This document shows positions 38,486 to 51,999 of a DNA stretch of 64,000 nucleotides, one piece after another (the stretch's first letter is position 1; each line of letters starts with the position of its first letter). The stretch is from Monoplex corrugatus. Lineage: Eukaryota > Mollusca > Gastropoda > Littorinimorpha > Ranellidae. The notes beneath the pieces were generated by a model. It was not told the origin of the DNA. It saw nothing but the letters and a program-made list of their open reading frames with translations, and searched no databases. Where the stretch lies: the NCBI GenBank assembly GCA_030674185.1, contig CM060312.1, positions 72,936,737-73,000,736 on the forward strand. The letters are read 5' to 3'. The position numbers and the translations under genes are program-made.

Positions 38486-39079
38486 GGCCTTTCTATTCCT
38501 TCCTTCCTCCTCTTGCAAAGAGGATTCTTTTCTTTCACAGACAAAGAATAGTATAACAGCATATCAGATGACACAATATACATAAAAGAGTGCACATATG
38601 TAACAATTCCATCTGTATGGCACAAATAATGTTAAAGCATGCACGGCAAACAAAATGCAAACAAATAAACAAATTATATGGAAGAAAACTCGTTGCTGTG
38701 GCCAGAAAAGAGGAAGTGAGTTTATGCATGATCTGGCATTGTGGGTAGGGAAAATCCGCTTGAAGGTTTCTTTTTCTGACCTGCTGGCAATCTTTGTATG
38801 TTCCAGTCAAAAATAGAGTGATCGTGTGCAGTATGTTTAAGCTGGATATGGTACATTGTGATGCTATACGTTAGTTTACTTTAAAGAAAAAAAAAAAAAG
38901 GAGAGATAATGAAATGTATGTACCAGTTGTTTCTGAAATCTATACCATCACAATGAATACTGTATACTTGTAGGGAGGGGTATGGAGGGCAAAAAGACAA
39001 CAGGTAAGTCTGCTCACTTGCAACCGGAAAAACAACTTCATCCCAGTCATCAAAAGATAAGCGGATAAACATATTAACA

Positions 39080-39415
39080 AGTCATGTCACTTGCAATGAT
39101 AAAGAGATATACATATTAAATACATATCACCTGCAATGATAAAGAGATCTATATATTAACAAGCCACATCACCTGCAATAATAAAGATATTTATATCAAC
39201 AAGTCACATCACCTGCAATGACAGAGATATATTAACAAGTCACATCACCTGCAATGATAAAGATATATGTATATATTTACAAGTCAATATTAACAAGTCA
39301 CATCACCTGCAATGATAAAGATATATGTATATATTTACAAGTCATATATTAACAAGTCACATCACCTGCAATGATAAAGATATATGTATATATTAACAAG
39401 TCACATCACCTGCAA
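39080..39415. repeat. Minisatellite of about 42 bp with acceptor-like units
   Basis: About eight copies of AAGTCACATCACCTGCAATG followed by ATAAAGATATATGTATATATT with variable internal length. On the KDM5 sense strand each reads TCTTTATCATTGCAG|GTGATG, close to a 3' splice-site consensus. Confidence 0.9.
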
Positions 39416-39735
39416 TTGTATCCATTACCCAACAAAGAAGTACAGTAACTGTCTTCTGATCTGACTGCCACAAGTTTGCATAGGTGCAAGTCATGTTCAA
39501 GCAATTATGTGCATGCAGCCTCCAGTCATATCCAGCTAAGAATGGGTTCCTGACTTTCATCAATGTTAAGTAAACTAAAGCAACCACAGAGAGGAGATGG
39601 GCAGCAACCTCATAACACTGGCCAAAGAAAAAGTTGATGTCTTTACCATCTCACTCCCCAACAATCTCAAGATCATGGGACATACATCAACTTTTATCCA
39701 CAAAAACACACAAAGTAAAATGGGTGTTCACTCAC

Positions 39736-39927
39736 CCATTTTGTTGTCTCCAAAGGCTTCAAACCCCTTGCTGACGTTTATGTTCCAACGGTCGAACACC
39801 TCAGCCCGTGTTTTAAGGCGGTGCAGCATAGGAGGTAGCTCGTCCATTGTGTAGCGGTAGCGCAGGCAGTTGTCACCAGGAGGGCAACCACACAGCTGGT
39901 CAGCATGGTGCAGACACACAAGACGTT
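39736..39927 (-). CDS. KDM5: KDM5 exon 8: end of C5HC2 finger
   Basis: The acceptor GTGTTCCAG and donor AAATGG|GTGAGT bound 2 + 63 codons + 1. RLVCLHHADQLCGCPPGDNC holds the last zinc ligands of the C5HC2 finger; LRYRYTMDELPPMLHRLKTR follows, as in KDM5A LRYRYPLEDLPSLL. The remainder, AEVFDRWNINVSKGFEAFGD, is the hinge into PLU-1. Confidence 0.97.
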
Positions 39928-39993
39928 CTGGAACACAATACATGCTGTTTACTTCATAAATGGAAAATCTACACAAGTGGCACACACACACAC

Positions 39994-40765
39994 AATACAC
40001 AATCTGTAACACAATATGATCTGTAACAAGACAATATGATCCATACAACTAACTCAACATGATCTGTAACACAACAATATAATCTGTAACACTATCAAAA
40101 TACCATCTGTGAAGCAATACAGTTTTTAATATTACTACAATATGATTTTTAACATAAGAATATGATCTATAACACTACCACATATGATCTGTAGCAGAAC
40201 CATAAGAAGATAATTATGTAACACTACCACATTACTATCTGTAACATAACCACAATACAAACAGCAACACAACCACAATACAATCAGTAACACAACCATA
40301 ATATAATTTGTAATACAACCACAATACGCCACAATATGATCAGTAGCACTACCACAATATAATCTGTAACACAATCACAATACAATCATCAGTAACACAA
40401 TCTGTAGCACAGTATATTTGTATCAACCACAATACAATCTATATTACAATATGATCTATACCACAACCACAATACCATCTGTAGCATCATGTGATCTGTA
40501 ACACAACCATAATACCATCTGTAACACAATGTGATCTGTAACACAACCACAATGCCATCTGTAACACAATATGATCTGTAACACAACACAATACCATCTG
40601 TAACACAACCACAATACCACCTTAACACAATAATGACCTGTAACACAACCACAATACCATCTGTAACACAACCACAACACCACCGTAACACAATATGATC
40701 TGTAACACAACCACAATACCACCTGTAAAACAATATGATCTGTAACAATCAAAATATCATCTGTA
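39994..40765. repeat. 22-23-bp minisatellite with acceptor-like units, about 30 copies
   Basis: The unit is ATCTGTAACACAACCACAAT plus ACC, alternating with CTGTAACACAATATGAT. On the KDM5 sense strand units read TTGTGTTACAG|AT. The true exon 8 acceptor reads TATTGTGTTCCAG, differing by one base from TATTGTGTTACAG in the array. The array starts about 65 bp upstream of that acceptor. Confidence 0.9.
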
Positions 40766-40844
40766 ACAAAACCAGCATCACAATGCTTCATATTGGGAAG
40801 TTCCACAATATGACCCTAAAATAACTAGACCCGTTACTTCTCTG

Positions 40845-40970
40845 GTGGTGGCAGTGGAAATAATGATGATGGTCATGACGAGGAGGATGACAACGATGAC
40901 GACGACGACAATGATGGTGGTAGTGGTGGTGGTAATGGTAATGACTATGGGTTGGTTGATGATGATGGAC
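40845..40970. repeat. GAT/GAC/GGT low-complexity tract
   Basis: Imperfect triplets (GATGAC, GACGAC, GGTGGT) in intron 7-8. The translated Met/Thr-rich ORF is an artefact. The rest of the intron to 41473 is unremarkable. Confidence 0.85.
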
Positions 40971-41473
40971 CTCTCATCAATCCGGCAGATAAGTACATAT
41001 ACTGATCTTCACTGCCTGGTGGTGGGTTTCCATGAGATACCAGACTGATCCTGCAGTAGCATGTTCCTCCACAGATGTTGCATGGCAAGGAGTCCTGTAC
41101 CTTGGGTTCTGCTTCCACAAGTCCCTCTTTTATGGACTAGCTGCTGCTCTGCACTGTTCAAATATTATTGTGCTCTATGTGCACTACTGTCGCAAGCATA
41201 TTGTTTTTGATCTGTTATTTGACCTTGGCCCCGTGACTTCCAAATTTCTACATTCACAACTCCAGAGCGATCAACACTGACCCAAACTTGGAAAAGATCC
41301 ATCCAGAAAAATCTTGCAGACACAATTTTGTCACAGACAGACAAACAGAAATTTGTCTCTCACAGATAAAAACAATCTTTTTTTTTTCTTTTTGAGCACA
41401 AGAAAAATAAGCGTATGGTAACTAAGTATTCCAACTCTACAAGTGTACCACATGTTGGATAATGGGTACATAC

Positions 41474-41581
41474 CTTTGCTACACTTGCAGGTGATGGAAG
41501 ACAGGAAACAAGTGGTCTTGCACACAGCACACTGTCGCTCTTCATCACCCAAGAGTTCAAATGCCTCACGCTCTGCTTCCA
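41474..41581 (-). CDS. KDM5: KDM5 exon 7: first half of C5HC2 finger
   Basis: The acceptor GGTGTAG and donor GCAAAG|GTATGT bound 2 + 35 codons + 1. It reads [20 protein letters not shown] and [15 protein letters not shown], matching KDM5A [20 protein letters not shown]. A nearer AG (TTTAG) would be out of frame, so the second AG is chosen by phase. Confidence 0.95.
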
Positions 41582-41615
41582 CTACACCCTAAACAACACA
41601 TTAACACATTAACAC

Positions 41616-41658
<43 letters not shown>

Positions 41659-42200
41659 GTGCGCGCACATACATATGCCCACAAGCACACACACACACAC
41701 ACACCTACACATAATCATCAACCATATATTCTCAGGTTAAAAATTACTTTCTATTGGCAAGCATAATGATAACCGACGAAAAAAGAAAAACAATTTAAAC
41801 CAAGAACATCAAGAATGAAATTTAAATACTTCCATAAAGTGTCAAATTTCTATTGAAAATGGCATTGACACTTTACTTCCAGAGTAGAAGTTATTGCCAT
41901 CACTAATCTACACACCTGCCAAGAATTAAATACAACAAAAATATAAGGATAAATCAATAAGATATAATACATGTACACAGGGAATACTCATAGGGAATAT
42001 AAACAGCAGCAGCCAATATCCGCTGTCAAATGAGATACATGGAAGGAGTGGCAAAAAGGAAATAACGAAATGATTTAGGTAATAACAACAAAACAAATAT
42101 ACATAAAAAAAAAGATGCTAAGCTACAGTCAACTTATCAATTTAAGTCATATGTCCTTTTAAACCTTCAGGTTCAGCTAGAATGCCAAAATCTACCTTAC
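41582..42200. other. Intron 6-7
   Basis: (CA)n at 41623-41658 and 41688-41704; otherwise AT-rich with no recognised element. Confidence 0.6.
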
Positions 42201-42396
42201 CCTGTCCAACATTTTCTTTCTGAATTTTTTTCTCAGTCTCAACAATGTCCAACATGTCGCTGTGTGTGGCTGCTGCCAGGGAGAGGTCAAGGCTGTCTGG
42301 GTCAGCAGCCATCTTGCAGATGAGTTCCTCATGAGAGAAAACACACTCGCGATGAACAGTGCGGTAATGCTCCACACACAGTCGTCCCATTGGCAG
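42201..42396 (-). CDS. KDM5: KDM5 exon 6: end of JmjC and linker
   Basis: The acceptor TTCTTCAG and donor ACAGG|GTAAGG bound 65 codons + 1. It reads LPMGRLCVEHYRTVHRECVF, SHEELICKMAADPDSLDLSL and a variable tail. Human KDM5A has LPIGRQCVNHYRRL and FSHEELIFKMAADPE here. It ends before the zinc finger. Confidence 0.97.
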
Positions 42397-43019
42397 CTGA
42401 AGAAGACAGTGAACAGCAAATGACAAGTCTTTTTCTTTACATTCTAAAGCACAAGGTTAGAGCTCCACAAGGTTAAAGCCAATGTCTTTGAACAAATGCA
42501 CTTGCTAGTCTGGCTAGAGAAAAAGAAAGCATATAGCCACCTGGCTCGAATGGGTATCTGACATTGTTCAAGTCAAAGAAAGTAAAGCAGAGGACAGTAA
42601 ATGAATTTCACCCTTATAATGCTGGCCCTGAAAAAACAAGAGGCCTCTATCATCTCTCCTCTACAACCTCAGGGTTATGGGACAATCTTTACCCTTTTAA
42701 TCTTCATCCTCTTGCTTTCAATTTCTCTGAACTTAAATGCCCCTAGAATTTGAAAGATTTCAGTTGTTTCAGTGTCAGAATAGTCGTGTGTGATCTACTT
42801 ATTATCATGTGACAGCTTACAACATGCGAATGTGCAGTTTCATCATGCATGCATTTGTTTAATGAAAGATGAAAGCTGAAGCCTCAATAGACATATTCCC
42901 TCCATTATATGATAGTACAGATCACGCTGGGGTCCCACCACTGTCACACAACAAATTAATGTCAACTGTCACACCATCAGACTAAAACCAGACAGATCAC
43001 AATTCTGATTGGTATTTTA
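42397..43019. other. Intron 5-6, right of exon 6
   Basis: Unique-looking sequence up to the mariner insertion; nothing recognised. Confidence 0.5.
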
Positions 43020-44344
43020 CGAGGGTTGTTCAATTTAAGATGACACTAGGCTTGCCGTTTGAAAACGAAGCAACGCACAGAAAAATGTTTATACCAAACA
43101 CAACTTTAAAGTTTACCTGATTAGCATGCAGAAAATAAAGTTGACATCATGACGCAACTCAGAGTATGACGTAATTACAAATGTGTTTCAAATAGCTGAG
43201 CCTGAAAAAAATGGACGTCACCAATGAGCAATTTCGTTTCTACACTTTCACAAGGCTACAACTTGGTGACGATTGTAGGAAGATACACGCAGATTTGCAA
43301 GCTGTTTACGGAACGGATTGTGTGTCTTACCGCACAGTTTGCAGGTGGGTCAAACAATTAGGAGCAGGTAGAGTGCCATCTGATTGGGGTAATCGTGCAG
43401 AGCGAGCTTTACCAGCTCGGAACGAACAAAACATTGCATATGTGAAAAGACTGATAGAGGAGGATCCACATTCGACTGTGCGGGAATTAAGCGAGGCATG
43501 TGAGCTTTCAATTGGCACCATTAACAACATTCTGCACAAAGACCTTCACATGAGAAAACTGGCTGCAAGATGGGTGCCACATCTCTTAAGTGATGATCAG
43601 AAGCAGCAGCGGGTGGCATGTTCACGCAAACTGCTCGATGAGTTTGAGCCCAACGGGCCAAAACGACTGTGTGACTTAGTGACGGGAGATGAGAGTTGGC
43701 TCACATTCTACGGCATCCCCAACAAACGCTGCAACCGCATGTGGGTTGGCCCTGACGGAGACCGACCAGTTGTTCTTCGCCCAGGATTCCAGAGTCGCAA
43801 GCGACTGTTTTCTATTTTTTTCAACACGCAAGGCCTTGTGGCAATTGACATTTTGCCTGAGAAATCAACAATCACTGCCTCCTACTATACCCAAGTTGTG
43901 CTCCCCAAAGTTGTAGGAAAAATCCATGAGCAGCGCCCAACCGTCGGCACCCAGAGGACCCTTCTTCTGCATGACAATGCCAGTGCCCATAAGGCGAAGG
44001 TCACCACAACCTTCCTGAGCGAGCAAGGGATCCAAGTTTTGGACCACCCACCCTACAGCCCCGACTTGGCCCCATGCGACTTCTGGCTGTTCCCTGTTCT
44101 GAAGGAAAAGCTCGCTGGGCGTAAGTTTGACCGGGTACAAGACCTCGCCAAAGCCGTAAGATCAGAGTTGTCTGGTCTGCCTAAAACCGACTATCAGAGG
44201 GCGCTTGAGAATTGGCGTAGGAGGCTTGAACTTTGCATCCTAGCCAACGGAGAATACTTCGAGGGGATGTAAAAGTTTCAAGTTGCTGAGATGAGAGGTA
44301 CGTTTTTTAAGGGGGTGGTGACATCTTAAATTGAACAACCCTCG
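43020..44344 (+). mobile_element. Complete mariner (DD34D) transposon
   Basis: The inverted ends begin CGAGGGTTGTTCAATTTAAG and match for at least 23 bp (43020 on, and inverted from 44344). TA lies immediately outside both ends (43018-43019, 44345-44346), the mariner target duplication. The 1,325-bp element contains one uninterrupted transposase. It sits in intron 5-6, antisense to KDM5. Intact ends and ORF suggest recent insertion and possibly retained activity. Confidence 0.95.
43211..44272 (+). CDS. Mariner transposase, 353 aa, intact
   Basis: It starts MDVTNEQFRFYTFTRLQLGD. An N-terminal helix-turn-helix pair (about residues 1-110) includes YRTVCRWVKQLGAGR and STVRELSEACELSIGTINNI. The catalytic triad is D in VTGDESWLTFY, D in LLLHDNASAHKAKV and D in YSPDLAPCDFWLFP, with 34 residues between the last two: DD34D. 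The linker WVPHLL corresponds to the mariner WVPHEL motif. Length and termini match functional mariners (about 345-355 aa). It catalyses cut-and-paste transposition into TA. Confidence 0.95.
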   Translation: MDVTNEQFRFYTFTRLQLGDDCRKIHADLQAVYGTDCVSYRTVCRWVKQLGAGRVPSDWGNRAERALPARNEQNIAYVKRLIEEDPHSTVRELSEACELSIGTINNILHKDLHMRKLAARWVPHLLSDDQKQQRVACSRKLLDEFEPNGPKRLCDLVTGDESWLTFYGIPNKRCNRMWVGPDGDRPVVLRPGFQSRKRLFSIFFNTQGLVAIDILPEKSTITASYYTQVVLPKVVGKIHEQRPTVGTQRTLLLHDNASAHKAKVTTTFLSEQGIQVLDHPPYSPDLAPCDFWLFPVLKEKLAGRKFDRVQDLAKAVRSELSGLPKTDYQRALENWRRRLELCILANGEYFEGM

Positions 44345-44346
44345 TA

Positions 44347-45918
<1,572 letters not shown>

Positions 45919-46259
45919 TCAAAAAGCAGACCAATCACACACAAAAAGATACTAATACACACACACACACTATCCTGCAAGGCACAATACCAGAAAACAG
46001 ACAAGAGGTAGATTACAATTGGATTTCAGTGACTAACAGGTTCAAGAACAGAGGTAAAGAAGATTAAGCAAATCATCTGTGATGCTCAACAACACATGTG
46101 AGACATCTAAACCACTCTGCTTTCTCTAATAAAACGGCACTTGATAAATAAAGACATATCACACACTTTTTCAGTAACATCTAGACATTTTCAAAAACAC
46201 TAATGTGATTGGATGGAACTTTGTCCATCAGATGTCAGGGTTCATGACATGAAATTGCA

Positions 46260-46374
46260 TAACCCTTTAACTCCCTCACTCTATCCACCAGCTTCCTGGT
46301 AGATAGGGTGAGGAAGTCATGAGTTAAGTTTTTGCTGTTGGTAGATCCCTAGGGTGCGGGAGTCAAAGGGATAA
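46260..46374. mobile_element. Fold-back MITE, copy 3, shortened
   Basis: AACCCTTTAACTCCCTC (46261) and GGGAGTCAAAGGGATAAC (46357-46374) are the eroded ends; CTTCCTGGTAGATAGGGTGA lies inside. It is a shorter relative of 20790-20980. Confidence 0.7.
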
Positions 46375-46623
46375 CACTGACTTTATCAAGCTGTGGCCCA
46401 GGATCATCAGTATCTCTGGACAAATAAAACTTTGATCTGATGCTGCTCTGGTCCCATCTCTCAAACATTTCCCACAATGCACTTTGGCGATGTGTCAGTT
46501 CTCATCCCCGCGAGATCAGGCACAGCAACCAGCTTCATATTGACCTGATTATCTTTGTGTCAAATAGAGAATCAAGATAGGACTTAGTCCCACAACTGCA
46601 ATGCATGTGCAACAGTCAAGTAT

Positions 46624-46851
46624 GTGGCAGTTCCATTCAGAACTCTCAGAACAGGTAGGAAGAGATTCTGTTACAAGGAACCTTTGTTACGAGGCTCCTT
46701 GGAGTTCCTAACCGCTACAATCATAGTAGAACAGACCGACCCTCCTATGACTTCCAGCTCCTCTGAGGATGACTTTGTGATATACTCGGCTGTGGAGGAG
46801 TTTCTGAAGCAGAAGCCTTGTCTCTCCTCAACACTTGGGAAAGTAAATTAA
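46624..46851 (+). CDS. Unrecognised 75-codon ORF with acidic Ser-rich patch
   Basis: The frame includes VEQTDPPMTSSSSEDDF and AVEEFLKQKPCLSSTLGK, which reads like a degraded transposase or zinc-finger protein C terminus. No flanking ends were found and it is antisense to KDM5 within intron 4-5. Function unknown; it may be a relic. Confidence 0.25.
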   Translation: MAVPFRTLRTGRKRFCYKEPLLRGSLEFLTATIIVEQTDPPMTSSSSEDDFVIYSAVEEFLKQKPCLSSTLGKVN

Positions 46852-47417
46852 TGTACAAGCTGCAAGCCTTGGAAGATTTATCGCCTGTGTCACTTTCAGT
46901 GTCCAAAGCTGGGACTTTTGTTCCCTCACATTAGTTTTGGAAGCTAACCAAAGTTGACCATGATCCAAAAGAGGGAAAACAAATCAGTCAAGACAACACA
47001 ATGAAAGGTGCATGCCTATATCAGGCCACACTAAAAACAAGGACAGAAAGGGCAAGACAAGAGTAGAAAACTTGAACAGCAATGTAGTTGTTCAGATGAA
47101 ACATGCCCATTAATGATGATGACAGCCTGAAAGTATGATGACGATGGGGTTCTCACCAGCTCATGCAAGCACACAGGGAGCACAGGGAGCTGGACCATCA
47201 GGTCTTGCGCAAGTTATTTTCAATTCATATTACTGTTATTAGTATCAGCCACTAAAATCATGCCAACACAGGGTGACCTATTGGCAACATGATGCTGACA
47301 ACATGGTACAGTATTTAAAACTAGACTTTCCTTTATGAAAAGGACACCAGTAAAAATGAAAGAACATTTATTCAGAAACATCACGGCACCTCCAAAAACC
47401 AAAGCAATACTACTCAC

Positions 47418-47580
47418 AGGAACACCTTTGTCCATCAAGAGGTTGGGGTTCATGATGGTGGTCAGCTGATGCAACAGGTCCGGGGCTTGTTCAAACAACT
47501 CTGGCGCTGCCTGGCGCATCACCTCTTCAAACTGATCAGCTGCCGACCCTGGTACGCCATACCATGTCTTTGGCTCACCC
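47418..47580 (-). CDS. KDM5: KDM5 exon 4: JmjC domain, [11 protein letters not shown]
   Basis: The acceptor GTTATACAG and donor GTTCCT|GTGAGT bound 1 + 54 codons. It reads [40 protein letters not shown] and [14 protein letters not shown], aligning with KDM5A without gaps. Confidence 0.98.
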
Positions 47581-47711
47581 CTGTATAACCAGCAAAAAGG
47601 AAACAGGTTTCAGTTTTACAAACCATATCTTTCTCACACCTGTACACAAACTGCACAAAGGCAAAGAATCGCATCTTGCAGACATTGTAAATGCAGAATA
47701 AACAAATACCT

Positions 47712-47712
<1 letters not shown>

Positions 47713-47754
<42 letters not shown>

Positions 47755-47764
47755 TGCGTGCGTG

Positions 47765-47848
<84 letters not shown>

Positions 47849-47886
47849 TGGTGTGCGCCTGCCTGCCTGCCTCTGTGTGTGTGTGT
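47713..47886. repeat. (GT)n plus (GTGC)n microsatellite
   Basis: About 40 bp of GT is followed by about 95 bp of near-pure GTGC, then GCCT and GT. It starts about 130 bp inside intron 3-4 from exon 4. Confidence 0.95.
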
Positions 47887-48545
47887 TTATTCAAGTATGT
47901 AGTTAAAGAGGATTTTATATGTGGAGCAGTCTATTCCGTGTGTGCAGGAAGCTGTCTGGAAAATAAGACTGTTTGGCCTCAGCTCCAAACAAAAGAAAAC
48001 ATGAGGTCTTTTGAGAATAGGGAAAAAAAATCAGTCACTACATTTTCTAACTGGAAATTACTGACATTACAATACACTAAGTCTGTCACCAAAGACCCCA
48101 TATTTCTGTAAAAAAAAAAAAAACACCCATAGAAGAATGCACAATATGTAACATTCCGGCTTACGATAAACAGTGACATGATTCTGTGGCTCTTTGACAG
48201 AAAACTAAAGAAAATGACAAAACAGTGATCACCCAAAAGTCAGTCCATAAGCAGAATGTGTACAAAAGTCTGTGTACAAAGTCCAAGTACATGTCAAACA
48301 CAATCTATTTTCAGACTGTTCAACATTATAAAGCATCAACACATTTATATTTAGACAGTACTTACGACAAAAAATCAGAATATTTTTCAAATGAACAAAC
48401 CAAGAACAGATAATTCAAGGCAACAAAGGTATGAAATCTCAACAGATCCTCAATGAATCCTAATACATTACATTACCCCCATACAGTCAGTGATCAGTTT
48501 GATATACCGGCAAAATACGAACAACAACAATCTTTAGTCTCAAAT

Positions 48546-48606
48546 TAACCCTATTCATCAGTTTCCTGCAAGAACAAAAGAATAGTGAGAGGGACTGAAA
48601 GGACTA
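48546..48606. mobile_element. Degraded fold-back MITE, copy 4
   Basis: TTAACCCTATTCATCAGTTT and AGTGAGAGGGACTGAAAGGA resemble half of the MITE family ends. Only a fragment remains. Confidence 0.4.
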
Positions 48607-48609
48607 AAC

Positions 48610-48965
48610 TGCCACAGCATCAGCAAAATGCAAAAATAGAATCAAAACAATTAATGTAACAAGATAAGAGGCACAATTTTTTGGCCACCTGGCCTTTGTC
48701 AAGCATAAACATAAGACAACAGAGAACAATACAAAGGGAAAACAATAAAACATTCCAAATGTTTTGTCGAACTGAAGACGACACATCTGAGAAGTTTTCC
48801 TGATTTTCCCTTAATTTTTGTATTCATTCTCTGTTGTTTATTTGTTCTTTGTTATTCTATGTTTCCATTGACAAAGGCCAGTTGGTCAAAAATTTGTCCC
48901 TGTCTTGTCTTGTTACATTACAATACACGCTCCAGTTCTATTTTTGTATTTTTCTGGTTCCTATT
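48610..48965. repeat. Inverted pair of a dispersed repeat with GACAAAGGCCA core
   Basis: The minus copy (48610-48770) and the plus copy (about 48800-48965) share GACAAAGGCCAGKTGGYCAA followed by A/T-rich sequence and TGTCTTGT...TTCTATTTTTGT. A third copy lies at 51360-51480 (minus). The core resembles 3' regions of Penelope-like elements, but assignment is tentative. Confidence 0.6.
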
Positions 48966-48994
48966 TGCCTAAATACGGGCAGTCACATTTGTTT

Positions 48995-50138
48995 TAGACC
49001 TAACAAAGACCCCAGAAGAGGTCAAAATGTTCACCTGACAGAGACCTCAGAAGATGTCAAAATTTTGACCTGACAAAGACCTCAGAAGAGGTCAAAAGGC
49101 CGACTTGACAAAGACTTCAGAAGAGGTCAAAATGTTGACCTGACAGAGATCTCAGAAGAGGTCAAAATTTTGACCTAACAAATGACCTCAGAAAAGGTCA
49201 AAATGTTGACCTGACAGAAACCTCAGAAGAGGTCAAAAATTTGACCCCACAAAGACTTCAGAGGAGGTCAAAAGGCCGACCGACAAAGACTTCAGAAGAG
49301 GTCAAAATGTTGACCTGCCAAAGACAACAGAAGAGGTCAAAATGTTGACCTGACAAAGACTTCAGAATAAGTCAAAATGTTAACCTGACAAAGACATCAG
49401 AAGAGGTCGAATGTTGACCTGACAAAGACCACAGAAGAGGTCAGAATGTTGACCTGACAAAGACCTCAGAACAGGTCAAAATGTTAACCTGACAAAGACC
49501 TCAGAACAGGTCAAAATGTTAACCTGACAAAGACTTCAGAAGAGGTCAGAATGTTGACCTGACAAAGACCTCAGAAGAGATCAGAATGTGGACCTGACAA
49601 AGACTTCAGAAGAGGTCAAAACGTTAACCTGACAAAGACTTCAGAATAGGTCAAAATGTTAACCTGACAAAGACATCAGAAGAGGTCAGAATGTTGACCT
49701 GACAAAGACCTCAGAAGAGGTCAAAATTCTGACCTGACAAAGACCTCAGAAAAGGTCAAAATGTTAACTTGACGACCTCAGAAGAGGTCAAAATGTTAAC
49801 CTGACAAAGACTTCAGAAGAGGTCAGAATGTTGACATGACAAAGACTTCAGAATAGGTCAAAATGTTAACCTGACAAAGACCTCAGAATAGGTCAAAATG
49901 TTAAACTGACAAAGACTTCAAAATAGGCCAAACTGTTAACCTGACGAAGACCTCAGAATAGGTCAAAATGTTGACCTGACAAAGACTTCAGAAGCAAAAT
50001 GTTAACCTGACAATGACTTCAGAAAAAGTCAAAATGTTAACCTGACAAAGACATCAGAAGAGGTCAGAATATTGACCTGACAAAGACCTCAGAAGAGGTC
50101 AAAATGTTGACCTGACAAAATCTCAGAAAGGTCACAAC
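48995..50138. repeat. 35-bp hairpin minisatellite, about 32 copies
   Basis: The unit CTGACAAAGACCTCAGAAGA followed by GGTCAAAATGTTGAC contains a perfect hairpin GACCTC-AGAA-GAGGTC. It sits directly next to the dispersed repeat at 48800-48965, whose core TTGACAAAGGCCAGTTGGTC plus AAAA has the same layout. It lies in intron 3-4. Confidence 0.93.
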
Positions 50139-50285
50139 ACAGCCTGCTTGGTTACCAACTGATTCTGGTAAGGTATGTTTCACTATACAGAGCACGGTGG
50201 AGCTGGTTATCAATCTGTATTCTACTCCTTTTTTTTATCTCCAATTCAAGTGGCATATGTCATCATCCGTGTAGGTCTCATGTCA

Positions 50286-51039
<754 letters not shown>

Positions 51040-51132
51040 CTTCATGCCTGAGATATCAGCGTTGATGTGACACAGCACACTCTGTTTCAAAACAGGTAAG
51101 TTGTTCAGGTTCCATCCAGAGTTGATGTAATC
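51040..51132 (-). CDS. KDM5: KDM5 exon 2: start of JmjC
   Basis: The acceptor TTTACAG and donor ATGAAG|GTCAGT bound 31 codons, phase 0/0. It reads [20 protein letters not shown] and [11 protein letters not shown], matching KDM5A [20 protein letters not shown]. Confidence 0.98.
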
Positions 51133-51359
51133 CTGTAAAGTGTGACAGTTTTTCAGAAGCAGTCGTAACTGCTGCAGACAATCAACCAAAATACCAAGCG
51201 TTAAAAACTATACTACAATGCTGATGCAATAATATTAGTTTTAACAGTAGTAGTAATGTAATACTGCTAGTAACAGTAGTACTAAACAACCATAAATGTT
51301 GTATTACTAGCTGTAACATAAGCAAACATTAAATAATACCACTATTAGTAATATCATCT

Positions 51360-51480
51360 TGAGAAGTAGTAACAATATCAAAAGCCAGAAAAACACAAAA
51401 ATAGAATGCATGTCTAATATAACAAAACAAGACAGGCTCAAATTTTCAGCCAAATGGCCATTGTCAAGCATATAAAACAC
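51360..51480 (-). repeat. Third copy of the dispersed GACAAAGGCCA-type repeat
   Basis: On the minus strand it reads CTTGACAATGGCCATTTGGC, then TGAAAATTTGAGCCTGTCTTG and TTCTATTTTTGTGTTTTTCTGG in order, collinear with the copies at 48610-48965. Confidence 0.6.
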
Positions 51481-51999
51481 ACACACATACACACATCCAT
51501 AAATTTAAGACATATTACATACCTGACATGACTTCATATATGCATCAAAAATCCTTACTCACGCATACCTACATCCATACATTTCAGACATATTACATAC
51601 ATGGCACGACTTCATGTAAGCACCAGAAATCAATATAAACGTCAACAAAACGACATAAGTATTGGAATACAATGACATACAATTGTGTGACATAATGACA
51701 TTCGTATCAACAGATCATATAAATTTCAAATTACACATATTACATGTTACCATCAAGGCATGTGAGTGCAGCATGTGATACAGTTGGTTAAAACATCTAC
51801 CCAGAGTTTGGAGTATTTTTCAAGAATTCATGGACAACTACTCATGGGCTCCACCCAAATCCCCAAGTAATTATCAGACAGACTCCCTGAGCCTGTGCAA
51901 AACCCTATTCACTGACAAGGGAGGGCAGAGGAGAAGGGACCTATGAAACACTATCACCACCACAATGATGGAAACAGTAAGATGGCCAGAACTACTCTT

